Translations under genes and position numbers: made by a program
The notes under the pieces: model-generated
Database searches by the model: none
Seen by the model: the letters and a program-made list of their open reading frames with translations, nothing else
What the model was told of the DNA's origin: nothing
In this document: positions 15,986 to 25,316 of the stretch, piece by piece
Position numbering within the stretch: the stretch's first letter is position 1
How the letters are laid out: each line of letters starts with the position of its first letter
Source: Streptomyces sp. F63
GTDB lineage: Bacteria; Actinomycetota; Actinomycetes; Streptomycetales; Streptomycetaceae
DNA: 64,000 nt
NCBI RefSeq assembly: GCF_018070345.1
Contig: NZ_JAGPXX010000027.1
Location: forward strand, 1 to 64,000
Reading direction: 5' to 3'

Positions 15986-17587
15986 TCAGCCGAGCCGCAC
16001 CTGGCGCTGGCGGTCGAGCACGCGGCGCAGTTCGCCGGCCATCGGGTGGTACGGGCCGTACATCCGCTCCACGTCACCGAGCAGCCGCGACTGGGTCTCG
16101 TGCGCCTCGCGGTGGGCGCCGACCGCGTGGAGCAGGGCGCCGATGCGGGAGCGGATCTCCAACGGGAGGGCGGGCGCGGCGGCGTCCTGCTCGAAGTACG
16201 GGAGTACGGCACGGTATTCGGCGATGGCGGCGGAGGCCTCGCCGAGCTGCTCCAGGCACTGCGCGGCCTCGTAGCGGAACTGCAGCGCCTCGCGGTGGGC
16301 CTCCGCCCCCGGTCCGGCGGAGGTCTCGGCGGCGAGCCTGCGCAGCTCGGGCAGGGCGCGGCGGTACTGGCCGTCGTCGAGGAGTGTCGCGGCGTACTGC
16401 TTGCGCAGGCTGCGGACGACGGGCGAGTGCTCGCCGTGGTGCGCGACGGCCAGCGGGAGGACGGAGCCGAGGACGTCCACGGCCTGGGTGAGGCGGCCGG
16501 CGTCCAGCAGCCGCTTCACCTCCTCGACGGCGTCCGCGATGGCGGTGCGGCCGGTGCGCTGCGGGGCCGGTGCGCCGGCCGTTCCGCCGCCGGGCGCGCT
16601 GCGCGGGTCGGGGATCGCGGCCGCGGGCGCGGGCAGCCCGGCCGGCGGGGCGGGGAGGGCGCCGGCCCGGTCGGGCCACGGGGCGTGCGGGCGGAGGAAG
16701 GGGCGGGTGGGGTCGAGCGGTCCGGGCGGGCCCGCGGGCGCCGCGGGGCCGGCGGCCGGCAGCAGCGGCGCGAGGGCCTGGTAGACCTCCTGTGCTGCGG
16801 AAGGCCGGTGGCGCGGGTCCTTGGCCAGCAGCCGCAGCACCAGCGCCTCCAGCGGCTCGGGGACCTCGGCGCGCAGCTGGCGCACCGGCACGGGCGCGTC
16901 GTAGAGGTGCCGGTGGAGGACACCGAGCGAGGTGGACGCCTCGAAGGGGACCTGACCGCTGAGCAGTTCGTGCAACAGCACACCGAGGGCGTAGAGGTCG
17001 GTGTACGGGCCGACGGCGCCGCCCATCGCCTGCTCGGGCGCCATGTAGGCGGGGCTGCCGATGGGTGAGCCGGTGTGGGTGAGGCGGGTGGTGTCGGTGT
17101 CGACGGCGGCGGCGATGCCGAGGTCGAGGACGCAGACCGTGCCGTCCTGGCGGAGCATCACGTTCCGCGGTTTGAGGTCGCGGTGGACGATGGGTGCCGC
17201 GTGCACGGCGGAGAGCACGGAGCAGAGCTGGGCGGCCACGGAGACGGCCCACTGCCAGGGGTACGGCTCGTGCTCGGCGAGGTGGTCGCCGAGGTCGGCG
17301 CCGTCGATGTGCTGCATGACGAGGTAGAGGTCGTCGCCGTCGCTGCCCGCGTCGTGGACCGTGACCAGCCCCGGGTGGTCGACCCGGGCCGTGACCCGGC
17401 ACTCGCGGAGGAAGCGGCGGCGCAGCTCCTCGGCCTCGGGGGCCCCGGCCATGCGGTCGGGGCGGAGCAGCTTCACCGCGATCCGGCGGTCCAGCCGCCG
17501 GTCGTAGCCCATCCACACCTGGCCCATGCCGCCCTGGCCGAGCAGCGTGGAGAGTTCGTAACGCCCGGCGATCACACGGCCGTTCAC
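15986..17587 (-). CDS. Serine/threonine protein kinase with C-terminal helical repeats
   Basis: A 533-residue Hanks-type kinase without a transmembrane segment. The kinase domain covers about residues 9-270: glycine loop GQGGMGQVW (17-25), ATP-binding Lys39 (IAVKLL), catalytic loop HRDLKPRN (135-142, Asp137), DLG instead of DFG at 155-157, and the APE-like MAPEQ. A Pro/Ala/Gly-rich linker (about 285-345) leads to a helical region to the end that looks like tetratricopeptide-type repeats (YRRALPELRRLAAE, CLEQLGEASAAIAEYRAVLPYFEQ), probably for partner binding. There is no PASTA domain. The GTG start overlaps the stop of the upstream membrane-protein gene (GTGA), so the two are translationally coupled and may work together. 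Confidence 0.88.
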   Translation of the reverse strand: MNGRVIAGRYELSTLLGQGGMGQVWMGYDRRLDRRIAVKLLRPDRMAGAPEAEELRRRFLRECRVTARVDHPGLVTVHDAGSDGDDLYLVMQHIDGADLGDHLAEHEPYPWQWAVSVAAQLCSVLSAVHAAPIVHRDLKPRNVMLRQDGTVCVLDLGIAAAVDTDTTRLTHTGSPIGSPAYMAPEQAMGGAVGPYTDLYALGVLLHELLSGQVPFEASTSLGVLHRHLYDAPVPVRQLRAEVPEPLEALVLRLLAKDPRHRPSAAQEVYQALAPLLPAAGPAAPAGPPGPLDPTRPFLRPHAPWPDRAGALPAPPAGLPAPAAAIPDPRSAPGGGTAGAPAPQRTGRTAIADAVEEVKRLLDAGRLTQAVDVLGSVLPLAVAHHGEHSPVVRSLRKQYAATLLDDGQYRRALPELRRLAAETSAGPGAEAHREALQFRYEAAQCLEQLGEASAAIAEYRAVLPYFEQDAAAPALPLEIRSRIGALLHAVGAHREAHETQSRLLGDVERMYGPYHPMAGELRRVLDRQRQVRLG

Positions 17588-18321
17588 CGCGGGCCGCTCC
17601 CGTCGCCGGTGGCGTCGCCCTCTTCTCTGCGGAGCAGGTCACTGAGTTCGTCCAGCTCGGCTCGGACCCGTTGGATGCGCTGGGGCTGCGGGCGGACGCC
17701 CGGGGAACCCGCCGGAGGGCTCTGCGGGGGCGTGACCGCACCGGCGGGGCCCGGGACCGCGGGGCGGGCGGCGGTCGGTCCGGAGGCTGCGGGCGGCTGC
17801 GGGAAGCCGTACCCGGACATGCCGGGCGCGTGCTGCGGCGGCTGCTGCTGCGGCGGCTGCTGCTGCTGCTGCTGCGGAATGCCACCGGGGCGGGTCGGCA
17901 TCCCGGCGGCCGGATAGGTCTGCGCCCCGGTCCCGGGCGGGCCGTAGGGGCCGGGCCCGGGGAGGCCGCCGGGCCCGGCCACGGCGACGGGCCGCCGGTG
18001 GTACTGGATATCGGCGACGAGGTAGTGGGCGACGACGGCGACGGTCATGACCAGCAGCCCGAGGGTCGCGACGTCCGTCCGCCAGTCCGTCTCCGGGTAG
18101 ACGTCGACGATCACGAACCATGTGATCGTGAGCAGCAGCACCCCCCAGAACAGCGCCCAGTCCAGTGCCCTGCGGCGGAGGATGGCGATCCGCAGCATGG
18201 CCACCCACGCCAGCATCCCGAAGAGCAGCAGCGTCACCGCCACGAAGAGGACCCGCAGCGCGATCACGTTCCCCCCGTCCGGGGGGCGCGGCTGCGGCGG
18301 CACGGGAACGGGGCCGTACAT
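17584..18321 (-). CDS. Membrane protein with Gln/Pro-rich cytoplasmic tail, coupled to the kinase
   Basis: A 245-residue protein of unknown function. Three hydrophobic segments occur at about residues 20-41, 52-72 and 84-105. They are followed by a long hydrophilic tail with poly-Gln/Pro (QQQQQQPPQQQPPQ), a Gly/Pro-rich stretch and a C-terminal helix (RIQRVRAELDELSDLLRREE). A clear ribosome binding site (AGGAG, five bases before the ATG) fixes the start. The gene overlaps the kinase start by GTGA. The tail carries several Thr/Ser residues and could be a kinase substrate or anchor; this is only inferred from the coupling. Confidence 0.72.
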   Translation of the reverse strand: MYGPVPVPPQPRPPDGGNVIALRVLFVAVTLLLFGMLAWVAMLRIAILRRRALDWALFWGVLLLTITWFVIVDVYPETDWRTDVATLGLLVMTVAVVAHYLVADIQYHRRPVAVAGPGGLPGPGPYGPPGTGAQTYPAAGMPTRPGGIPQQQQQQPPQQQPPQHAPGMSGYGFPQPPAASGPTAARPAVPGPAGAVTPPQSPPAGSPGVRPQPQRIQRVRAELDELSDLLRREEGDATGDGSGPR

Positions 18322-18725
18322 GAATGCTCCTGGGGACGGGTGCCGGGAAGCGGCTCGAATTGAGCGTATACGGGGACTCCGACAACGCGGCACCGGTTGT
18401 AGAGATCCGGCTCACGATCCGGTCACGGCTGTGGCGTCCCCGGGACGGGCGGGCACCGCGGGCGGCCCGGACGGGCAGGGGGAACCGGACGGTCCGGTCC
18501 CGGACGGGACCGCATCCGGGCAGTTCGCCTTCCGGCGGCCCCTTCCCCCCGGGCCACTCGCCCCCGGCTCCCGGTCCCGGTCCAGGTCGCACCGTGAGGA
18601 GACGTGGAGAAGTACCCGCAAAGCAACAGGACAGAAACAGACATTGACCGAGTTCACAAACATCTGCTGTGATGACGCCACCACTTGATGAGCGATCGGC
18701 GCTCGTCGTGTTGAAAGGCTTCGCC
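18322..18725. other. Divergent promoter region
   Basis: 404 bp between the kinase operon and the DUF4190-type gene. A promoter for the plus-strand gene is visible at 18644-18673. On the minus side there is an AT-richer stretch (GTATACGCTCAATTC near 18355-18370), probably the promoter of the kinase operon, but its boxes are not clear. No gene is supported here. Confidence 0.5.
18644..18673 (+). promoter_or_regulatory. Promoter of the DUF4190-type gene
   Basis: TTGACC (18644-18649), 18-bp spacer, TGTGAT (18668-18673). The predicted start near 18680 leaves a leader of about 45 nt with an AAAGG ribosome binding site. Confidence 0.5.
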
Positions 18726-19559
18726 ATGTCTCAGCAGATGTACGGACCCCCGCCGCAGGCAGGCGCGCCCATGGCTCCGCTGCCGCCCCGCAACGGGCTC
18801 GGCATCGCGGCCCTGGTCCTGGGCCTCGTCGGCCTCGTCATGGGCGTCATCCCGTTCATGTTCTGGCTCGGCGCGATCCTCGGCGTCATCGCCCTGGTCC
18901 TGGGCCTCACGGGGCGCGGCAAGGCCAAGCGGGGCGAGGCGACCAACAAGGGCATGGCCACCGCGGGTGCGGTCCTCGGCCCGGTCGCCGTCGCCCTGTC
19001 GGTCGCCATGGGCGCGGTCACCGTCATGGCCGTCGACGACGCGGTGGACGAAATCAACAAGTCGGTCTCGGAGAGCAGGGGCAAGGGCGCCACCGCGAAA
19101 GACACCGGAAGCGGCGGCAAGGACAAGGCCGGGAAGGACGACGCGGCCGGTTCCGACGCCTCTGACGCCGAGACCTACGCGGCCGGTGACACGGTGGTCT
19201 ACGACGACGGCGTCCAGGTGACCGTCTCGCGGCACACCGCCTACTCACCCGGCGAGTTCTCCATCGGCCACGAGAAGGGCAACAAGGCCTACAAGGTCAC
19301 GGTGACCGTCGTGAACAAGGGCAAGGAGAAGTTCGACACCGCGCTCCTCACCGTCGACGCCCGCGCCGGCAAGGACGGCAAGACCGCCGAGAGCATCTTC
19401 GACGACAAGGTCGGCGAAGGCTTCAACGGCACGGTCGTGCCCGGCAAGACGGCGTCGGCGGAGTTCGCCTTCGACGCCCCGGCCGCGGCGAAGACCCTGG
19501 AGATCGAGGTCAGCCCCGGCTGGGCGTACAACAGCAGCCACTGGAACCTGAAGCTCTGA
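18726..19559 (+). CDS. DUF4190-type membrane protein with DUF4352-like outer domain
   Basis: A 277-residue protein with an N-terminal Pro-rich stretch (MSQQMYGPPPQ), then two to three hydrophobic segments in the DUF4190 pattern (NGLGIAALVLGLVGLVMG ... GAILGVIALVLGLTGRGKAKRGEA, and a third at about 80-102). A charged Lys/Gly/Asp linker (about 115-145) leads to an outer beta-rich domain (about 150-277) that looks like the DUF4352 immunoglobulin-like fold: YDDGVQVTVSRHTAYSPG ... YKVTVTVVNKGKEKFD. Such proteins are common in Streptomyces and their function is unknown. The start ATG has AAAGG seven bases upstream. Confidence 0.82.
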   Translation: MSQQMYGPPPQAGAPMAPLPPRNGLGIAALVLGLVGLVMGVIPFMFWLGAILGVIALVLGLTGRGKAKRGEATNKGMATAGAVLGPVAVALSVAMGAVTVMAVDDAVDEINKSVSESRGKGATAKDTGSGGKDKAGKDDAAGSDASDAETYAAGDTVVYDDGVQVTVSRHTAYSPGEFSIGHEKGNKAYKVTVTVVNKGKEKFDTALLTVDARAGKDGKTAESIFDDKVGEGFNGTVVPGKTASAEFAFDAPAAAKTLEIEVSPGWAYNSSHWNLKL

Positions 19560-19610
19560 CCCCCGTCTTCCCGCCGCAGGGAGCGGCGATCCCACTCCCC
19601 GGAGGGCTCC

Positions 19611-19883
19611 GTGCTCACCTCGCACCGGCCGTACACCGAACGCGTCACCATGGCGGTCCTGTGCGTCGCCGCCGCGGCGGGTCTGACGGCGCACGCCCCC
19701 GGCGGCGGGCCGGAGACGGTCCGCTCCCCCGCCTCCGGGCACGAGGACTCGCGGCACGGGGGCTCCGGGCCCGCGCACCGGGTGGACGGGCACCACCACT
19801 CCCCGTCCCCGCCGCCCCGGACGGCCGGGAACACCACCGGGAGAACCCGAGCCGGGCCGCCGCCGACGGCTCACACCCCGTGA
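19611..19883 (+). CDS. Small hypothetical protein
   Basis: A 90-residue frame starting with GTG, five bases after a strong ribosome binding site (GGAGG). Residues 14-28 are hydrophobic (MAVLCVAAAAGLTAH), which could be a short signal or anchor; the rest is Pro/His/Ser-rich without recognisable domains. It lies 51 bp after the DUF4190-type gene on the same strand. The ribosome binding site is the main support. It could still be a chance frame. Confidence 0.38.
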   Translation: MLTSHRPYTERVTMAVLCVAAAAGLTAHAPGGGPETVRSPASGHEDSRHGGSGPAHRVDGHHHSPSPPPRTAGNTTGRTRAGPPPTAHTP

Positions 19884-19885
19884 GC

Positions 19886-19939
19886 GCGGACACAGCGGAT
19901 ACAGCGGACGCGGCGGACGCGGCGGACGCGGCGGACGGG
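19886..19939. repeat. 9-bp tandem repeat, six copies
   Basis: Six consecutive 9-bp units of the form GCGGACGCG (the first two read GCGGACACA and GCGGATACA, the last GCGGACGGG). Confidence 0.8.
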
Positions 19940-20198
19940 CGGCGGAGACGGCGGCCAGGACGGACGGGGCGGAGCGGGGCGGCGAGCGGGACGCCGCGGC
20001 GGCTCCGGCCCGGGAGCCGTCCGTCCCGCTGCGGCGCCCGCCGGATGGCCGCCCCGCCCGCCGGCCCGACCGCGGCCGGGCGGCAGCCGGCGGCACCGGA
20101 GTCCGCGGAAGGGCCGGATCACGGCCCGGCGGCCGGTCTCCGGAACAGCCCGGCGACCCAGGGGTGTTACCGCGCGTAAGCCAACTCGGTCCTCCCTA

Positions 20199-20228
20199 TT
20201 GACCCGCCAGTAACCACAGCCCCATTCT
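20199..20228 (+). promoter_or_regulatory. Promoter of the ceramidase gene
   Basis: TTGACC (20199-20204), 18-bp spacer, CATTCT (20223-20228). The inverted pair TTAC-CGCGC-GTAA at 20167-20179 lies just upstream of the -35 box, where an activator could bind. Confidence 0.5.
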
Positions 20229-20315
20229 GAGCCCCAACCCTGGTGTGACGGGGCGCCGGACCGCCCCCGGCCGCCGGACCACCTCCCTCCCCACACTCCC
20301 CCGGGGGCTTGACGC

Positions 20316-22394
20316 ATGCCGATACGGACCACTCGCTCCGCAGACCGCCACCCGCGCCCCGCGCGCCGCCCGCGCCGTGCCCGGGCGGTCGCCCTCACCG
20401 CCGCCGCGGCCACGCTCGGCTCGCTCCTCCTCGGCTCCGCGACCGCCGCCCCAGCGAGCGCCGCGGCCGACGGCTACCGCGTCGGGGTGGGCATCGCCGA
20501 CATCACCGGCGAGGCCGCCGAGGTCGGCATGATGGGCTACGCCCGGCTCGACCAGGAGACCTCCGGCATCCACTCCCGCCAGTGGGCGCGCGCCTTCGCG
20601 GTCGCCGACGGCAGCGGCGGCCGCACCGTCTTCGTCTCCACCGACCTCGGCATGATCATGCAGGGGGTGCAGCAGGAGGTGATCCGCCGGCTCGGCGAGC
20701 GCTACGGCTCCCGCTACACCGACTCCAACGTCGTCCTCTCCGCGACCCACACCCACGCGGGCCCCGGCGGTCACTCCCACCACCTGCTCTACAACCTGAC
20801 GATCCTGGGCCACAAGAAGAAGACGTACGAGGCCATCGTCTCCGGCATCGTCCGGGCCGTCGCCGCGGCCGACGCCGATCTCGCCCCCGGCACGGTGAAG
20901 ATCGCCACCGGCGAGCTGGACGGCGCCAACGTCAACCGCTCCCAGGAGGCGTTCCGGCGCAACCCGGCCGAGGACCGGGAGCGCTTCCCGGACGGCGTGG
21001 ACCGCTCGATGACCGTGCTCCGCTTCGAGCAGGAGGGCCAACCGGTCGGCATGGTGAGCTGGTTCGCCACCCACGCCACCTCCATGACCCCGGAGAACAC
21101 CCTCATCAGCCCGGACAACAAGGGCTACGCCCAGTACCGCGTCGAGCACGACGTGAACGGCGTCGGCTGGGGCGAGCGCGGAAGGTTCGTCGCGGCCTTC
21201 CCGCAGTCCAACGCCGGTGACATGTCGCCCAATCTGCGCGAGGGCGGCGCCAAGGGCCCCACCGACGACGAGTTCGAGAACACCGAGATCATCGGAAAGC
21301 TCCAGGCCGACAAGGCCGTCGAGCTCTTCAACGGGGCGAAGGAGGAGCTGACCGGCCCCATCGCCCACCGCCAGCGCTACATCGACTTCTCCGGAGTGGA
21401 GGTCGGCCCCGCGTACACCGGCGACGGTCAGCCGCACACCACCTGCCCGGCGGCGCTCGGCCAGGGCTTCACCGCCGGCGCCGAGGACGGACCCGGCCCC
21501 GACATCGCCGACGAGGGCGAGCTCAAGCCGAACCCCCTGCTCACCGTCGCCGGAACGGTCGTCGCCCCGACCCCCGCCGCGGTGCGCGAATGCCAGAAGC
21601 CCAAGCCCGTCTTCATCACCACCGGCGTGCAGAAGCCGTCCTGGACCCCGCAGATCCTGCCCCTCCAGCTCGTCCGCATCGGCCAGCTGACGCTGACCGC
21701 CGCACCGGCCGAGTTCACCGTCGTCGCCGGGCACCGCGTGCTAGACACCGTCGCGGAGAAGCTCGGCCCCTCCTCCCGGCACACCGTCTTCGCCGGCTAC
21801 TCCAACGCCTACTCCGGCTACGTCACCACACCCGAGGAGTACGACGCCCAGCACTACGAGGGCGCCTCCACCCACTTCGGCCGCTACACCCTCCCCGCCT
21901 ACCAGCAGGAGTTCGCGAAGCTCGCCGCCGCCCTGCGCGCGGGCGAGCCCACCCCGAGCACCGTGCGGCCGCCGTGGCTGGGCGGCACCCAGCTCGACGT
22001 GAAGCCCGGCGTCGTCCTGGACTCCCCGCCGCTGGGCAAGCAGTTCGGCGACCTCGCCGAGCAGCCGGCCGCGGAGTACGCGCGCGGTGAACGCGCCGAG
22101 GCCGTCTTCTACACCGGCCACCCGCGCAACAACCTCCGCACCGAGGGCACGTTCCTGGAGGTGCAGCGGCAGACCGGCAGCGGCTGGCGGACGGTGGCGA
22201 CCGACAACGACTGGTCCACCACCTACCGCTGGAAGCGCTCCTACGCGGCCGTCTCCACGGCCACCACCGGCTGGGAGATCCCGGCGGACGCGGAACCGGG
22301 CACGTACCGGATCGTCCACCGCGGCGACACCCGCGACCTCCTCGGGGAGATCGACGGCTTCACCGGTGTCTCCCGCACCTTCACGGTGAACTGA
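20316..22394 (+). CDS. Secreted neutral/alkaline ceramidase
   Basis: A 692-residue exported hydrolase that cleaves the amide bond of ceramide to sphingosine and fatty acid. Residues 1-49 are a signal peptide with many Arg (RRPRRARAVAL), a hydrophobic core and ASAAA at the cleavage site; the Arg pairs leave Tat export possible. The catalytic domain starts at YRVGVGIADITG. THTHAGPGG (His145/His147) provides zinc ligands, and NAGDMSPN places the nucleophile at about Ser304. A C-terminal immunoglobulin-like domain begins near residue 540. The family is usual in soil actinomycetes, which degrade host or plant sphingolipids and do not make ceramide. The gene stands alone with its own promoter. Confidence 0.9.
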   Translation: MPIRTTRSADRHPRPARRPRRARAVALTAAAATLGSLLLGSATAAPASAAADGYRVGVGIADITGEAAEVGMMGYARLDQETSGIHSRQWARAFAVADGSGGRTVFVSTDLGMIMQGVQQEVIRRLGERYGSRYTDSNVVLSATHTHAGPGGHSHHLLYNLTILGHKKKTYEAIVSGIVRAVAAADADLAPGTVKIATGELDGANVNRSQEAFRRNPAEDRERFPDGVDRSMTVLRFEQEGQPVGMVSWFATHATSMTPENTLISPDNKGYAQYRVEHDVNGVGWGERGRFVAAFPQSNAGDMSPNLREGGAKGPTDDEFENTEIIGKLQADKAVELFNGAKEELTGPIAHRQRYIDFSGVEVGPAYTGDGQPHTTCPAALGQGFTAGAEDGPGPDIADEGELKPNPLLTVAGTVVAPTPAAVRECQKPKPVFITTGVQKPSWTPQILPLQLVRIGQLTLTAAPAEFTVVAGHRVLDTVAEKLGPSSRHTVFAGYSNAYSGYVTTPEEYDAQHYEGASTHFGRYTLPAYQQEFAKLAAALRAGEPTPSTVRPPWLGGTQLDVKPGVVLDSPPLGKQFGDLAEQPAAEYARGERAEAVFYTGHPRNNLRTEGTFLEVQRQTGSGWRTVATDNDWSTTYRWKRSYAAVSTATTGWEIPADAEPGTYRIVHRGDTRDLLGEIDGFTGVSRTFTVN

Positions 22395-22457
22395 CCCGCG
22401 CCCGGCGGCCCGCACGGCCCCTCCCGGGGCACGGCGCCCGCACTCCCGCCCGACGCG

Positions 22458-22487
22458 GGGGCGCGGGCGCCATGGCGTGCGCGCCCC
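22458..22487. terminator. Hairpin between convergent ceramidase and ATPase genes
   Basis: Arms GGGGCGCG and CGCGCCCC enclose 14 bases that can themselves pair (GGCGCCATGG). It lies 64 bp after the ceramidase stop. Confidence 0.5.
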
Positions 22488-22532
22488 GGCGCTCACCGGG
22501 GCGTGAACGCGGGACACGGCTTCTTCCGGCGG

Positions 22533-25316
22533 CTACACCCACTGCCGCCGCAGACGTTTGTCGACCGCGACGACAAGCGAGGCCAGGACGGCGATGCCGA
22601 GAATCCGGAGCCAGGTCTCCAGGCCGATCGGGGTGGTCTCGAACAGAGCGTTCATGCCCGGCACATACGTGATGGCGAGCTGGCCCAGCGCCTGCGCCGT
22701 GACACCGCCGACGATCCACTTGTTGCTGAACACGCCGATGTGCCACATGGAGCGGGTGAGCGAGCGGCAGCTGAACAGATAGAACAGCTCGACGACGACG
22801 AAGAGGTTCAGCGCGGCGGTGCGCGCCTCCGCGAGTCCGGCGCCCTCCCCCAGCTCCCAGGTGAAGAGCCACCAGGAACCGGCCACGAGAAGCGTGGAGA
22901 CCAGCAGGACGCGGAAGGCCAGCGCGCCGGTCAGCAGCGGCCTGTCCGGATCGCGCGGCGGCCGGCCCATGATGCCGGCCTCCTTCGGTTCGAAGGCGAG
23001 CATCAGGCCGAGTGCCACGGCCGTGGTCATGTTGATCCACAGGATCTGGGTGGGGAGGATCGGCAGCGCGGAACCGAACAGGATCGCCGCCAGGATGACG
23101 AGCCCCTCGCCCATGTTCGTCGGCAGCGTCCACACGATGAACTTGGTGAGGTTGTCGAACACGCCGCGGCCCTCTTCGACGGCGGCCTCGATGGTGGCGA
23201 AATCGTCGTCGGTGAGCACCATGTCGGCCGCCTCCTTGGCAACCTCGGTGCCGCCCCGCCCCATGGCGATGCCGATATTGGCCTGGCGCAGGGCGGGCGC
23301 GTCGTTGACCCCGTCCCCGGTCATGGCCACCACATGGCCGCGCGACTGCAGCGCCTCGACCAGCCGGAGTTTCTGCTCCGGCGAGACCCGGGCGAAGACC
23401 CGCGCGCGATCCACCGCCTCCGGGTACTCCTCCGCGCTCAGCAGGTCCAGATCCGCTCCGGTGAGCACCTCCGCGGCGCGGCGGGAGCCGGCGTCCCCGG
23501 CACCGCCCGCGTCACCCCCGTCACCCCCGTCACCCGCGCGACCGGCGTCACCCGCCTCGCCGAAGAGACGGAGCCGCTCGGCGATGGCCGCGGCCGTCGC
23601 CGCGTGGTCCCCCGTGATCATCTTGACGGTGATCCCGGCGGTGTGGCACGCCCGTACCGCCGACGCGGCCGCCGGGCGCGGCGGATCGAGCATCGCCTGC
23701 AGCCCGGTCAGGGTGAGCCCGCCGTCCAGCGTCTCCTCCCCGAAGCCGTCCGGGTCCGCGTCCGCGCGCACCGCGGTGGCCAGCACCCGCAGCCCCCGGC
23801 CCGCCAGCTCCTCCGCGGCGCGCAGCACGGTGGCCGCGTCCAGCTCCCGCGTGGTGCCGCCCGCGGCCACCTGCCCGGTGCACAGCGGCAGAACCCGTTC
23901 CGCCGCTCCCTTGACGAGCACGACATGACCGCCGCCACCGCCACCGGCACCGGGATCGCGGTGCAGGGTGGCCATGAACTGCCGCTCCGAGCTGAACGGG
24001 ACGGTGTCGGCCCGGGGGTACTCCCGCGGCAGCCCCGCCGGGTCGAGCCCGCCCTTGGCCGCGACGACGAGCAGCGCGCCCTCGGTCGGATCGCCGGCCA
24101 GCCCCCACCGCCCCTCCTCGTGGACCAGGGCCGCGTCGTTGCAGGCCGCCCCGGCCAGCAGAGTCCACCACAGCGCCGAGCGGGGCTCCGGGACGACCGC
24201 GGTGCCGTCCATTCCGTGGACGATCTCGCCCCGGGGCGCGTAGCCGGAGCCGGTCACCTCGTACGCGGCCCCGTCCGGGGTCCACACCGCGCGGACCGTC
24301 ATCTGGTTCTCGGTCAGCGTGCCGGTCTTGTCCGAGCCGATGACCGTGGTGCTGCCCAGCGTCTCCACCGCCGGGAGCTGACGGACCACCGCCTTGCGCC
24401 GCGCCATCCGCGACACCCCGATGGCCAGCGTGATGGTCACCGCGGCGGGCAGTCCCTCGGGGATGGCGCCCACGGCCAGGGCGACCGCGGCCGTGAAGGT
24501 CTCCGCCCCGTCCTGCCCGCGCGCCAGGCCGATGCCGAAGGTCAGCACCGCCAGGGCCAGGATGGCCACCGTCAGCACCTTGCTGAACTGGTTGAGCTTC
24601 GCCGTCAGCGGGGTGAGCAGCGTCTCGGCGGAGCCCACCAGCCGGTGGATCGCCCCGAGTTCCGTCTCCGCGCCGGTGGCGACCGTGACACCGGTGCCGC
24701 CGCCCGCCGTCACCAGGGTCCCCGAGTAGAGCATGTTGCGCCGGTCGGCCACCGCCGCCGTGACGGGCAGCACCGTCTCGTCCTTGGCCACCGGCACCGA
24801 CTCGCCCGTGAGCGCCGACTCGTCCACGCGCAGCGACACCGGCCGGATCAGCCGTACGTCGGCCGGGACCTTGTCCCCCGCCTCCACCAGCACCAGGTCG
24901 CCGGGGACCAGCTCCGACGAGGGCACCATCCGCTCACGGCCGCCGCGCACCACCCTGGCCCGGGTCCGCACCATCGACCGCAGGGCGTCCAGCGCCGCCT
25001 CGGCCTTCGACTCCTGCACGAAACCCACGATCGCGTTGACCACCACGACCCCGAAGATCACCGCGGAGTCCGTGTACTCGTGCAGCAGGGCCGTGATGGT
25101 GCCGGCGGCCATCAGCACATAGACCAGCGGGTGGTGGAACTGCCGCAGCATCCGCGTGAGCACTCCGCCGCGGGCCGCGGCGGGCAGCACGTTCGGGCCG
25201 TAGCGCTCCTGCCGCCGGGCCGCCTCCTCCTCGGCCAGCCCCCGGTGGGGGTCCGTCTCCAGCAGCATCACCACTTCGTGGGCCGCCAGTCCGTGGTGCG
25301 CCTCCGTGGGAGTCAT
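22533..25316 (-). CDS. P2-type cation-transporting ATPase
   Basis: A 927-residue P-type ATPase with the cation ATPase N-domain, actuator TGES (about 170-173), the M4 motif AIPEGLP (284-290), phosphorylation site DKTGTLT (Asp329) and hinge MTGDGVNDAPAL. The overall pattern is that of Ca2+/Na+/K+-type P2 pumps. In M6 the usual NxxTD of calcium pumps reads INMTTA, so the acidic ligand is missing and ion specificity is uncertain. An insert of Gly/Asp/Ala repeats (GDGGDGGDAGGAGDAG, about 586-612) interrupts the P domain; it is encoded by short tandem repeats near 23490-23560. The gene stands alone between a convergent ceramidase gene and mfd. Confidence 0.88.
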   Translation of the reverse strand: MTPTEAHHGLAAHEVVMLLETDPHRGLAEEEAARRQERYGPNVLPAAARGGVLTRMLRQFHHPLVYVLMAAGTITALLHEYTDSAVIFGVVVVNAIVGFVQESKAEAALDALRSMVRTRARVVRGGRERMVPSSELVPGDLVLVEAGDKVPADVRLIRPVSLRVDESALTGESVPVAKDETVLPVTAAVADRRNMLYSGTLVTAGGGTGVTVATGAETELGAIHRLVGSAETLLTPLTAKLNQFSKVLTVAILALAVLTFGIGLARGQDGAETFTAAVALAVGAIPEGLPAAVTITLAIGVSRMARRKAVVRQLPAVETLGSTTVIGSDKTGTLTENQMTVRAVWTPDGAAYEVTGSGYAPRGEIVHGMDGTAVVPEPRSALWWTLLAGAACNDAALVHEEGRWGLAGDPTEGALLVVAAKGGLDPAGLPREYPRADTVPFSSERQFMATLHRDPGAGGGGGGHVVLVKGAAERVLPLCTGQVAAGGTTRELDAATVLRAAEELAGRGLRVLATAVRADADPDGFGEETLDGGLTLTGLQAMLDPPRPAAASAVRACHTAGITVKMITGDHAATAAAIAERLRLFGEAGDAGRAGDGGDGGDAGGAGDAGSRRAAEVLTGADLDLLSAEEYPEAVDRARVFARVSPEQKLRLVEALQSRGHVVAMTGDGVNDAPALRQANIGIAMGRGGTEVAKEAADMVLTDDDFATIEAAVEEGRGVFDNLTKFIVWTLPTNMGEGLVILAAILFGSALPILPTQILWINMTTAVALGLMLAFEPKEAGIMGRPPRDPDRPLLTGALAFRVLLVSTLLVAGSWWLFTWELGEGAGLAEARTAALNLFVVVELFYLFSCRSLTRSMWHIGVFSNKWIVGGVTAQALGQLAITYVPGMNALFETTPIGLETWLRILGIAVLASLVVAVDKRLRRQWV

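Larger units (their letters stand above)
19884..20315. other. Spacer before the ceramidase gene
   Basis: 432 bp with a 9-bp tandem repeat at 19886-19939, an inverted pair TTAC-CGCGC-GTAA at 20167-20179, and the ceramidase promoter at 20199-20228. A frame from 19880 to 20179 is Arg-rich low complexity and not convincing as a gene. Confidence 0.5.

Noticed and set aside
19880..20179. Possible 99-residue gene starting with GTG overlapping the previous stop
   Set aside because: The GTGA overlap is attractive, and the 9-bp repeat is in frame. But the product is Arg/Pro/Gly low complexity with no hydrophobic or folded part, and the only support is the overlap.
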